Part shown: piece after piece, positions 16,725-24,368 of the stretch
How positions within the stretch are numbered: the first letter of the stretch is position 1
Layout of the letters: every line of letters begins with the position of its first letter
Assembly: GCA_947071955.1 (NCBI GenBank)
Contig: CAMTGL010000001.1
Location: 1-46,048 of the forward strand
Direction of reading: 5' to 3'
From: an uncultured Plesiomonas sp.
GTDB lineage: Bacteria > Pseudomonadota > Gammaproteobacteria > Enterobacterales > CAMTGL01
DNA length: 46,048 nt
Notes under the pieces: generated by a model
Databases searched by the model: none
Seen by the model: the letters and a program-made list of their open reading frames with translations, nothing else
What the model was told of the DNA's origin: nothing
Made by a program: the position numbers and the translations under genes

Positions 16725-17351
16725 ATGAAAAAATTTGCGCTCGTGATGTCAATGATGCTGGGTGTTAGCGGTATGGCGCAGGCACAGGGAGATGCGGAAG
16801 CGGGTAAAAAAATTGCTTCTGCGGTTTGTGTTGCTTGCCACAATGCCGATGGGAATAGCACCATCCCTGCCAATCCTAAATTGGCCGGACAACATAACAA
16901 ATATCTGCTCAAGCAGCTAAAAGAATTCCAGCTAGCTGCGCATACCAATGGCCAGCAGGGGCGTGCTAACCCCATTATGCAGGGGCAAGTTGCCACGTTC
17001 TCAGAGCAAGATCTGGAAAATCTGGCTGCATGGTTCTCGCAGCAGACCTCTGCACCGGCTTATACCCGTAAAGACAGCGTAGAACTCGGTAAGCAGCTGT
17101 ATATGGCAGGTGATAAACAACGCGGCATTCCGGCGTGCGTTGCCTGCCATGGTCCGCGTGGTAATGGTACCGATCTTTCGGGTTTCCCGAAAATATCGGG
17201 CCAACATGCTGATTACATTATCGCACAACTTAACGCGTTTCGTGCCGGACAGCGGCAAAATGACCCAAATAGCATGATGCGTCAAATTGCAGCATCACTG
17301 ACAGACAAAGAGATCAGTGCATTAGCCGGTTATTTAGGCGGTTTACACTGA
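16725..17351 (+). CDS. Dihaem cytochrome c4
   Basis: The 208-residue protein has a signal peptide (residues 1-20, cleavage after AQA) and two c-type haem sites, CVACH at 35-39 and at 138-142, each in one half of an internally duplicated fold. Axial Met ligands are likely in each half (for example in NPIMQGQ and NSMMRQI). Cytochrome c4 is a periplasmic electron carrier that feeds cbb3-type oxidases in Vibrio, Pseudomonas and relatives. E. coli lacks it, so its presence next to engB speaks for a non-E. coli-like respiratory chain. It is divergent from engB with a 170-base promoter gap. Confidence 0.93.
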   Translation: MKKFALVMSMMLGVSGMAQAQGDAEAGKKIASAVCVACHNADGNSTIPANPKLAGQHNKYLLKQLKEFQLAAHTNGQQGRANPIMQGQVATFSEQDLENLAAWFSQQTSAPAYTRKDSVELGKQLYMAGDKQRGIPACVACHGPRGNGTDLSGFPKISGQHADYIIAQLNAFRAGQRQNDPNSMMRQIAASLTDKEISALAGYLGGLH

Positions 17352-17379
17352 GTTTTTTGGCGAGATACTCGGTAGCACG

Positions 17380-17399
17380 GTGGCCTGTTTACAGGCCAC
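17380..17399. terminator. Hairpin between cytochrome c4 and add
   Basis: GTGGCCTG (17380-17387) and CAGGCCAC (17392-17399) form an 8-bp perfect stem with a TTTA loop between two convergent genes. No T tract follows on either strand, so it may act weakly or protect transcript ends. Confidence 0.45.
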
Positions 17400-17503
17400 A
17401 CAGTGAGTATATTGATGCGTAGAGTGATGACATCCCAGCGTAATAATTTGCACTCTTGCTCATATTTAAAGGCAGGAATACGTAAAGCACGCATTTAAAG
17501 CCA

Positions 17504-18511
17504 TTACATGCTGCGTGCGCGTGCGCTGGCACGCAATGCCGCTTTATCCCCTGCGCTTAAAAAGGCTTGTGTCATGCCGTTCTCTTGCGCTTGGCGGATT
17601 TGTGCCGGTGAAAGGCCTGCTGCCGGTGCAGCTACATTGTATTCATGGCGAATTTCAATGCCCTCAACGGCCGGATCATCGGTATTTATGCTGGCCAAAA
17701 TACCGTGCTCTAAAAATACCTTCAGCGGGTGTGCGCTGAGTGCACTGACGGTAGTGGTTTGTACGTTGGAGGTCAGCGCCGACTCAATACCAATTTGGTG
17801 TTCGGCCAGATAATCCATCAGACGCGGATCTTCAATGGCTTTTACCCCGTGCCCGATACGCTCGGCACCGAGTTCATGAATCGCCTGCCACATACTGGCT
17901 GCACCAGCGGCTTCACCGGCATGCACGGTGACGTGTAATCCCGCATCGCGTACTTGACGAAAATGTGGAATAAACAGCTCACCGGGCTGGCCAAGCTCAT
18001 CACCAGCCAGATCAATGGCAACCAGATCTTGATGACAAGCCAGCAAAGCGCCCAGCTCCTGCTGGCAGGCTACCGTGCCAAATGTGCGGCTTAAAATACC
18101 GATTAAATTAGCTTGTACGGTAAAATCTTTACGGCCAAGTGCAATACCATCGGCCACGGCCTCAACCACCCCTTGCAGCGGCAGATTGTGCTTCATCGCC
18201 ATGTAATACGGTGAAAAACGCAGCTCGGTGTAGTCTAATCCGGCATTGTCGGCATCTTGCATATTTTCATAGGCCACACGGCGGCAGGCATCCAGATCGG
18301 CAAGCACTGCAACACCCCAATCAAGTTTTTGCAGGAAGCTAACCAGCGTTGGGGCATTATCGGTAATTCTGACATGGGGTAACAGCGCACTGAGGTTGTC
18401 TGCGGGTAGCGCGATACCGTGCTGCTGACCTAATGCCAAGATAGTTTCAGGGCGGATATTGCCATCAAGGTGGCGGTGTAAATCGGTCAACGGTAAATCA
18501 CGTGCGATCAT
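17504..18511 (-). CDS. add: Adenosine deaminase
   Basis: The 335-residue metal-dependent hydrolase deaminates adenosine and deoxyadenosine to inosine forms in purine salvage. Zinc and catalytic motifs are present: HRH in TDLHRHLDGN (H12, H14), HAGEAAG, GAERIGHGVKAIED and NTDDPAVEG. The ATG at 18511 has GGGGGA at good distance and starts at the same place as E. coli Add; the longer frame to 18568 does not match the family. A perfect CRP dyad lies about 80-95 bases upstream of the start codon. It forms a purine theme with xanP elsewhere in the window. Confidence 0.97.
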   Translation of the reverse strand: MIARDLPLTDLHRHLDGNIRPETILALGQQHGIALPADNLSALLPHVRITDNAPTLVSFLQKLDWGVAVLADLDACRRVAYENMQDADNAGLDYTELRFSPYYMAMKHNLPLQGVVEAVADGIALGRKDFTVQANLIGILSRTFGTVACQQELGALLACHQDLVAIDLAGDELGQPGELFIPHFRQVRDAGLHVTVHAGEAAGAASMWQAIHELGAERIGHGVKAIEDPRLMDYLAEHQIGIESALTSNVQTTTVSALSAHPLKVFLEHGILASINTDDPAVEGIEIRHEYNVAAPAAGLSPAQIRQAQENGMTQAFLSAGDKAALRASARARSM

Positions 18512-18589
18512 GCTGCATTCCCCCATAATAATATGGTCTGAGAGTATAGGCATCGGGCTGTAAATCACCTAGTTTTGTTGCTTTTTTTA

Positions 18590-18605
18590 TGTGACAAAAA
18601 TCACA
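18590..18605. promoter_or_regulatory. Perfect CRP-binding dyad upstream of add
   Basis: TGTGACAAAAATCACA matches both CRP half-sites (TGTGA, N6, TCACA) exactly. It lies between the end of glnG and the start of add, both on the minus strand, so add is the likely target. Confidence 0.7.
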
Positions 18606-18808
18606 TCAAGATACAAATGCACACCATTGTTTTTATTTTGTACTCTCTTGTGCCGATATCCCACAGCATTGCGCTACCCATCACAAGCAAAATCCTTTTT
18701 GGGGATAGAGCGCATAGCCTGCCACGGTACTGCTTATTTATCTTATTTTGTTCAGTTTTAGGCAGAACAAGCGTGTTTGCATGGCTGTCCGCTGTAGCCG
18801 ATATCGCG

Positions 18809-20233
18809 TCAGTAATCGGAATCGAGATCAAACTCTTTGAGCTTACGGGTCAGTGTATTCCGTCCCCACCCGAGCAGGCGCGCAGCTTCCTGCTTATGCC
18901 CTTGGGTATGTTGTAATGCCGTTTGCAGCAAGGTGCGTTCAAACTCAGGCTGCGCGTTGGTAAGCAGTGCCTGCTCGCCTTGTTGCAGGCGTTGCATGGC
19001 CCAGTGTTGCAGTTGTTGTTGCCACTCAATCGCATGGCCAGATGCTTGTGGATCAGCGGCTGGTGTGCGCAACTCCTCAGGTAAATCTGCCAGTAAAATC
19101 TCTTTCCCAGCAGCCATGACAGTCAGCCCACGGCAGATATTTTCCAATTGGCGGACATTGCCCGGCCAGTGAAATGCGCGCATGATTTGCAGTGCAGCCG
19201 GATGCAGTGTTTTTACCTCTACGCCCAACTCACGGGCAGCAAGCTGCAAAAAATGTTGTGTTAATACCGCAATATCTTGCATGCGCTCACGCAGGGCCGG
19301 TAGCAAAACTTTAATCACATTCAGGCGGTGGTACAGATCTTCGCGAAATAGCCCCTGCCGTACATGCCGTTCTAGATTTTGGTGGGTAGCGGCAATAATT
19401 CGTACATCAACGTTAACTGCCTGATGCCCACCAACGCGGTAAAACTGCCCTTCGGCTAGAACGCGCAACAGACGGGTTTGTACATCAACGGGCATGTCAC
19501 CTATCTCATCTAAAAACAGTGTGCCGCCATTGGCCTGCTCAAAACGCCCCTGCCGCACCGTATTAGCACCGGTAAATGCCCCTTTTTCATGACCGAACAG
19601 CTCTGACTCAATCAAATCTTTGGGGATGGCTGCCATGTTGAGGGCAATGAAGGGGGCGCCAGCACGTGGGCTATGTCGGTGCAGAGCGTGGGCAATCAGC
19701 TCTTTGCCGGTACCTGACTCCCCATTAATCAGCACGCTGATAGAGGAGCGCGATAGCCTGCCAATGGCCCGAAAGACCTCCTGCATGGCAGGGGCCTCAC
19801 CAATAATTGCGGGGCTGTGTGCATCAGGTGTCGGGGCTATATCGGGTTGTGTCCGGCGCAGTTCGTGGCTGTGTAAAATGGCTCGTTCGGCTAAATTGAC
19901 GGCATCATCAATATCAAAAGGTTTGGGTAGATAGTCAAATGCACCGCGTTGATAGGCGCTGACCGCCGCATCTAAATCAGAATGTGCCGTCATAATGATG
20001 ACCGGCAGATCAGGATGCTGCGTGTGCAGTTGACTAAGCAGTGTCAGACCATCGATCCCCGGCATCCGAATGTCTGAGATCAGCACATCCGGGCGGCGGG
20101 TAGTGAGAGCGTTCAGCACTTTCTGCGCATCATCGAAGGTTTCACAGCTGATCCCACTGCCTGAGAGCGCTTTATCCAACACCCAGCGGATGGCACTGTC
20201 ATCATCTGCAACCCAGACTCGTCCTTTACTCAT
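18809..20233 (-). CDS. glnG: Nitrogen regulatory response regulator NtrC (NR-I)
   Basis: The 474-residue sigma-54 activator has three domains. The receiver (1-120) has the phospho-acceptor Asp 54 in LISDIRMPG and acidic pocket DDD at 10-12. The central AAA+ domain has Walker A GESGTGKE, the GAFTGA loop that contacts sigma-54, and Walker B GTLFLDEIGD. The C-terminal Fis-type HTH includes GHKQEAARLLGWGRNTLTRKLKE. Phospho-NtrC activates glnA and other nitrogen genes. The ATG at 20233 has GAGG six bases before it and matches E. coli GlnG; the frame to 20248 is less likely. glnL is 34 bases upstream. Confidence 0.97.
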   Translation of the reverse strand: MSKGRVWVADDDSAIRWVLDKALSGSGISCETFDDAQKVLNALTTRRPDVLISDIRMPGIDGLTLLSQLHTQHPDLPVIIMTAHSDLDAAVSAYQRGAFDYLPKPFDIDDAVNLAERAILHSHELRRTQPDIAPTPDAHSPAIIGEAPAMQEVFRAIGRLSRSSISVLINGESGTGKELIAHALHRHSPRAGAPFIALNMAAIPKDLIESELFGHEKGAFTGANTVRQGRFEQANGGTLFLDEIGDMPVDVQTRLLRVLAEGQFYRVGGHQAVNVDVRIIAATHQNLERHVRQGLFREDLYHRLNVIKVLLPALRERMQDIAVLTQHFLQLAARELGVEVKTLHPAALQIMRAFHWPGNVRQLENICRGLTVMAAGKEILLADLPEELRTPAADPQASGHAIEWQQQLQHWAMQRLQQGEQALLTNAQPEFERTLLQTALQHTQGHKQEAARLLGWGRNTLTRKLKEFDLDSDY

Positions 20234-20267
20234 GTTTTGCCTCATCAACCTAGCCTGAATTTACCGA

Positions 20268-21314
20268 TTACTTGCGCAGCGGCAGATATACCGAGAATTC
20301 GGTATGTCCGGGCCAGCTGCTGCACTCTATTTTACCCTGATGCTGATCGATCAAATTGCGCGCAATAGACAACCCTAATCCAGTCCCACCCTCACGCCCG
20401 CTGACCATCGGATAAAAGAGGGTATCTTGCAGATGTGCCGGGATACCTGATCCGGTGTCAATAATATCGAGCCGCACCACCAACCGGTAGCGTTCACCGT
20501 GCAGCATCTGCTGAAACGCGGTGCGGGTACGCAAAGTAATGCTGCCCGCTTGTTCGCCGAGCGCCTGCAGTGCGTTACGTACAATATTTAAGATAGCCTG
20601 TTCGAGCTGCTCGGCATCATGTTCGAACTCCGGCAGACTAGGGTCATAATCACGGATCAGGCGAATTTGTGCCGGTTTTTCCAGTTCAACCAACTGTCGT
20701 ACTCGTTCAAGTACAACATGCAGGTTCTGTTCCATTCGCACGCCCGGCCGTTGTGGGCCGAGCAGCCGATCAACCAAATTTCGTAACCGATCAGCCTGTG
20801 CAATGATTATCTGGGTATATTCAGTGAGTTCAGGGTTGGGCAGCGCTTTTTCCAGCAGTTGTGCAGCTCCACGCAATCCGCCCAGCGGGTTTTTGATCTC
20901 GTGCGCCAGCCCGCGTACCAAATCGCGCGCGGCAATTTGCTGTGCCTGATGCAACTGCTCTTGGCTAATTTTTCGGTGAGTATCGAGCGGTTGCAGTTCA
21001 ACTAAAATTGCCGAACTTTCTGGTGTGATCAGCGGTTGGGCAGTCAGAGCCAGCGTGTGGGCACGCCCGTCAATCACCAGCATCACTTCGTTGTCGGTAA
21101 AACTTTGCTGGCTGTCGAGCGTGTGCTGCATCAACGTCAAATCCAGTGAAATATGGCTAAACAGTGAGGCCAGTGGCAAACCGTTGAGCTTACGGGTGCT
21201 GTGGGCCAGCAGTTGCTCGGCGGCTGGATTGGCAAACTGAATGGTTAAATCATCATCAAGCAGCAGGACACTGGTTTTCAGGTTATTCAGCAGCAGGTGG
21301 GAATAGTGCAGCAT
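20268..21314 (-). CDS. glnL: Nitrogen sensor histidine kinase NtrB (NR-II)
   Basis: The 348-residue cytosolic kinase/phosphatase of NtrC is controlled by PII. A PAS domain lies in the first third (about 8-110). The H-box LVRGLAHEIKNPLGG carries the phospho-acceptor His 138. The ATP-binding part has the N-box (ILNIVRNALQAL), G1 (DTGSGIP) and G2 (GGTGLGLSIA). Length equals E. coli GlnL (349 aa). It is followed closely by glnG, and the pair is presumably co-transcribed. An NtrC-type dyad lies about 80-95 bases upstream of the start. Confidence 0.97.
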   Translation of the reverse strand: MLHYSHLLLNNLKTSVLLLDDDLTIQFANPAAEQLLAHSTRKLNGLPLASLFSHISLDLTLMQHTLDSQQSFTDNEVMLVIDGRAHTLALTAQPLITPESSAILVELQPLDTHRKISQEQLHQAQQIAARDLVRGLAHEIKNPLGGLRGAAQLLEKALPNPELTEYTQIIIAQADRLRNLVDRLLGPQRPGVRMEQNLHVVLERVRQLVELEKPAQIRLIRDYDPSLPEFEHDAEQLEQAILNIVRNALQALGEQAGSITLRTRTAFQQMLHGERYRLVVRLDIIDTGSGIPAHLQDTLFYPMVSGREGGTGLGLSIARNLIDQHQGKIECSSWPGHTEFSVYLPLRK

Positions 21315-21391
21315 ACCTTGCCTTATCGTGATGCGTCCGACCGTAAATAGTGCCAGTGTACACGCACCTTCTTGCTGGCGGATACCCCTTT

Positions 21392-21408
21392 TGCACCAAA
21401 AAGGTGCG
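21392..21408. promoter_or_regulatory. NtrC-binding site upstream of glnL
   Basis: TGCACCAAAAAGGTGCG matches the NtrC consensus TGCAC-N7-GTGCA at all but the last base. It lies between the DUF4124 gene and glnL. In E. coli an NtrC site overlaps glnLp and represses it; the same role is inferred here. Confidence 0.8.
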
Positions 21409-21467
21409 TACGGTTATCGGGTGTGATGAACCCACCTGCGGGGGGAAACCTGCACTTGTACAGGTGA

Positions 21468-22064
21468 TTATTTCGGTGCAATCGGCGGATTCAGCGCTTC
21501 ACGATTGAGTACGCTGGCTCGGTGTAGATAGACTGTCACCGCCGGTGCAGTGGCCACGACTTGGCCTTTATCAAGCAGTTGCGCGCTGACCTGATGTGAT
21601 CCACGGTCAATATTTTTTAGCTGTTGCTGGATACTGCGGGTTCGCGAGCCGCTCGGGTTGCCATCAAGCAGCAGCTGTACCGTTTGGCTTTCGGTTAATT
21701 TCGGCACGACCATCACAGTGACATCAATATCACCGCTGTTATTGCGCACAGTTTGCTCGTCAATAGGCGATAAAATGGCAATCTGGGTGGTTAAGTTGCT
21801 GACGGCCTGCGGGCGGGTACGCGGCACACTGGCTGCGCTGCTGCTGGCAACCGAGGCTCGGTTGGGCAGTTTATCGCTCGGCAGTTTGCCGGAGTCATAC
21901 TTTATCGGTGCACTTGGCGAGATCTCTTTACAGGTCGCCCCTTTGGTTTTGGTGGTGCTAAAGTGCGTAGTGCCACGAGCGTCTGTCCATGAACAGATTA
22001 ATCGGGCTTCACTGGCCAGCACCGGTGCGCTTAACAGCAGCAATGTCAGACAAAACAGGCGCAT
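21468..22064 (-). CDS. DUF4124-type exported protein between glnA and glnL
   Basis: The 198-residue protein has a signal peptide (about residues 1-18, cleavage near VLASEA). Next comes a DUF4124-like segment (ICSWTDARGTTHFSTTKTKGATC) typical of periplasmic proteins with a short W-x-D-x-G-x-x-H/x-F/Y motif. A Ser/Pro-rich linker and a C-terminal beta-rich part follow (INNSGDIDVTVMVVP-like, then VQLLLDGNPSG). Function is unknown. Family members sit beside glnA/glnL in Vibrio and relatives; E. coli lacks it. GGAGAA precedes the ATG at 22064. A terminator separates it from glnA. Confidence 0.75.
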   Translation of the reverse strand: MRLFCLTLLLLSAPVLASEARLICSWTDARGTTHFSTTKTKGATCKEISPSAPIKYDSGKLPSDKLPNRASVASSSAASVPRTRPQAVSNLTTQIAILSPIDEQTVRNNSGDIDVTVMVVPKLTESQTVQLLLDGNPSGSRTRSIQQQLKNIDRGSHQVSAQLLDKGQVVATAPAVTVYLHRASVLNREALNPPIAPK

Positions 22065-22255
22065 GACAAGTTCTCCGCAAATCAAAAAAGGGTGTTTTAG
22101 ATTACTGCACTCAGGGATGATGCTAAGTCCCCGAAGTTATTGTCATCTAAGTTATTAAACCACCCAAGCCATATCAGTGACCTGAGCTCTTTTAGTGACT
22201 AAGCTAAATGCTAAGCCACATAGTGTCATCACTACCCACCAGTCACCGCAAGCGT

Positions 22256-22281
22256 AAAAAAGCCCGCTTGTGAGGCGGGCT
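22256..22281 (-). terminator. Terminator of glnA
   Basis: On the minus strand AGCCCGC (22281-22275), a 7-base loop and GCGGGCT (22267-22261) are followed by TTTTT (22260-22256). It ends the glnA message 110-135 bases after its stop codon and should limit read-through into the DUF4124-glnL-glnG genes. Confidence 0.85.
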
Positions 22282-22389
22282 GAAAGTTTCCACGGCAACA
22301 AAATGAGTTGTTACACGCATGAGCGGTGAAGTTTCCGCCAGTGTTTTGTTTTTCGATAGGCTAAACGTAAGTTTAGCGGCAAGAAAAAC
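22256..22389 (-). ncRNA. glnA 3' untranslated region, possible GlnZ-like sRNA
   Basis: The region between the glnA stop and its terminator is 134 nt. It includes a GCTAAAC/GTTTAGC hairpin (22360-22377) and ends in a strong terminator. In E. coli and Salmonella the glnA 3' UTR is processed into the Hfq-dependent sRNA GlnZ. Position and layout fit, but I cannot confirm seed similarity. Confidence 0.3.
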
Positions 22390-23799
22390 TTAAACGCTGT
22401 AGTACATTTCAAACTCAACTGGGTGCGGCATCATGCGCACACGGTCGATATCCGCGCGTTTCAACTCAATATAAGAATCGATAAATTCGTCGGTAAATAC
22501 GCCACCACGGGTTAAGAACTCGCGGTTTTCGTTCAGAGCCTGCATTGCCTCTTCCAGTGAACCGGCAACCGTTGGGATCTCAGCGGCTTCTTCTGGTGGC
22601 AGATCGTACAGGTTTTTATCCATGGCATCGCCAGGATGAATTTTGTTGATGATGCCATCAAGACCGGCCATCAGCTGGGCAGCAAATGCCAAGTATGGGT
22701 TAGCTGCTGGATCTGGGAAGCGCACTTCAATACGACGCGCTTTCGGGCTGGCAACTACCGGAATACGGATAGAGGCCGAGCGGTTACGGGCAGAGTAAGC
22801 CAGCATGACCGGTGCTTCATAACCTGGCACCAAACGCTTGTAGGAGTTGGTGGTTGGGTTAGCAAAGGCGTTGATAGCTTTCGCGTGCTTGATGATACCG
22901 CCGATGTAGTACAGCGCCATTTCAGACAGGCCAGCATACTTATCACCTGAGAACAGGTTTACGCCATTTTTTGCCAGAGACTGGTGGCAGTGCATGCCTG
23001 AACCGTTATCACCGAACAGCGGTTTTGGCATGAAAGTTGCGGTTTTATTGTAAGCATGCGCAACGTTGTGAACCACATACTTATAAATTTGGGTTTCATC
23101 GGCTTTAATGGTCATGGTGTTGAAGCGAGTTGCCACTTCATTTTGGCCTGCAGTGGCCACTTCGTGGTGGTGTGCTTCAACCACTAAACCCATCTCTTCC
23201 ATCACCAAACACATGGCAGAGCGCAGGTTTTGTGATGAATCAACCGGTGCTACCGGGAAGTAACCGCCTTTGACTCCTGGACGATGGCCTTTGTTGCCGC
23301 CTTCGTACTCAGTACCGGTATTCCATGCCGCTTCGATATCATCAAGCTTAAAGAAAGAGCCGGAAATACCGGTGCTAAAGCGCACATCATCAAACACAAA
23401 GAATTCAGGCTCTGGCCCGAACAGAACCGTGTCAGCAATGCCGGTAGAGCGCAGAAAATCCTCTGCACGCTTAGAGATAGAGCGCGGATCGCGGTCATAG
23501 CCTTGCATTGTACCCGGTTCGAGGATGTCGCAGCGGACAATCAGTGTGCTGTCATCAGTGAACGGATCCATAACTGCGGTAGTCGGATCGGGCATCAGAA
23601 CCATGTCTGATTCGTTAATGCCTTTCCAGCCTTCGATAGAAGAGCCATCAAACATTTTGCCTTCTTCAAAGAAGTCAGCATTCACTTGATGTGCTGGAAT
23701 TGATACGTGCTGTTCCTTGCCCTTGGTGTCAGTAAAGCGCAGGTCAACGAATTTCACTTCGTGTTCTTGCAGCAGTGCTAATACGTGTTCAGCTGACAT
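22390..23799 (-). CDS. glnA: Glutamine synthetase, type I
   Basis: The 469-residue enzyme makes glutamine from glutamate, ammonia and ATP, and forms a dodecamer in the cytoplasm. Type I markers are visible: the substrate-loop DGSSIEGWKGI, FGPEPEFFVFD, GSGMHCHQSL, and NRSASIRIP. The Tyr in KNLYDLPPEE is the site that adenylyltransferase modifies in enterics. The ATG at 23799 has GGAGG upstream and matches E. coli GlnA (469 aa); the longer frame to 23862 lacks support. Its upstream region holds a sigma-54 promoter and two NtrC sites. Confidence 0.98.
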   Translation of the reverse strand: MSAEHVLALLQEHEVKFVDLRFTDTKGKEQHVSIPAHQVNADFFEEGKMFDGSSIEGWKGINESDMVLMPDPTTAVMDPFTDDSTLIVRCDILEPGTMQGYDRDPRSISKRAEDFLRSTGIADTVLFGPEPEFFVFDDVRFSTGISGSFFKLDDIEAAWNTGTEYEGGNKGHRPGVKGGYFPVAPVDSSQNLRSAMCLVMEEMGLVVEAHHHEVATAGQNEVATRFNTMTIKADETQIYKYVVHNVAHAYNKTATFMPKPLFGDNGSGMHCHQSLAKNGVNLFSGDKYAGLSEMALYYIGGIIKHAKAINAFANPTTNSYKRLVPGYEAPVMLAYSARNRSASIRIPVVASPKARRIEVRFPDPAANPYLAFAAQLMAGLDGIINKIHPGDAMDKNLYDLPPEEAAEIPTVAGSLEEAMQALNENREFLTRGGVFTDEFIDSYIELKRADIDRVRMMPHPVEFEMYYSV

Positions 23800-23951
23800 G
23801 GTGTAACCTCCGATGTTGTCGCAATCATGGTGTTGTCGTGGATTTTTAGTGCTCGCATTCAAATTCGTATTGGTTGCGTAGCGCTAATGTATACCTGATT
23901 TGTTGCTCTTTATATCTGAAACCTAGGCCGCTTCGTGCCTTCGATATCTAC

Positions 23952-23970
23952 TAAGCGAGAAGCATGCCAA
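23952..23970 (-). promoter_or_regulatory. Sigma-54 promoter of glnA (glnAp2)
   Basis: The minus strand reads TTGGCATGCTTCTCGCTTA. GG and GC are exactly ten bases apart, as required for the -24/-12 elements, and it is close to E. coli glnAp2. It predicts a start near 23943, about 145 bases before the glnA start codon. Confidence 0.85.
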
Positions 23971-24044
23971 CTTTTATGGTTCGTGATATTCCCTGTGAAA
24001 TAGCAGCATGCCATGGCAAACTGTGGTGTTCAACCCTGCATTAA

Positions 24045-24082
24045 TGCACTAATATGGTGAATGATTGCACTATTTTGGTGCA
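24045..24082. promoter_or_regulatory. Two NtrC enhancer sites for glnA
   Basis: TGCACTAATATGGTGAA (24045-24061) and the perfect-armed TGCACTATTTTGGTGCA (24066-24082) are 21 bases apart, two helical turns. They lie about 100-140 bases upstream of the sigma-54 start, like the E. coli enhancer pair. NtrC bound here also could repress nearby sigma-70 promoters. Confidence 0.9.
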
Positions 24083-24368
24083 AGAAAGGAATTAATATCC
24101 TTCTATATTAAGTTGGTTGTATAATTCATCAGCAAAATAAGCAGAGAATTCGTCCAGCATGCCGCAAAGATCATATTGAGATCGATATGTGGCAGCAAAA
24201 TTACGATTCTTCTGTAATAATGTTCACACTTTAATTGTGTACCTTGTGAAGTGGCTCACGCCCGCAGGCAGGTAAACTTGCCAGCAATGTTTTGCTGTGA
24301 TCGGTTTAGTCTTTTGCTCAACCTGTGTACAATAGCCGCTAATTTGTTAACCCCCAGAGACCACATCT

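Noticed and set aside
18575..18916. 113-aa frame across the add-glnG gap
   Set aside because: It runs antisense into the conserved Fis-type helix-turn-helix of glnG and covers the CRP site; no ribosome site.
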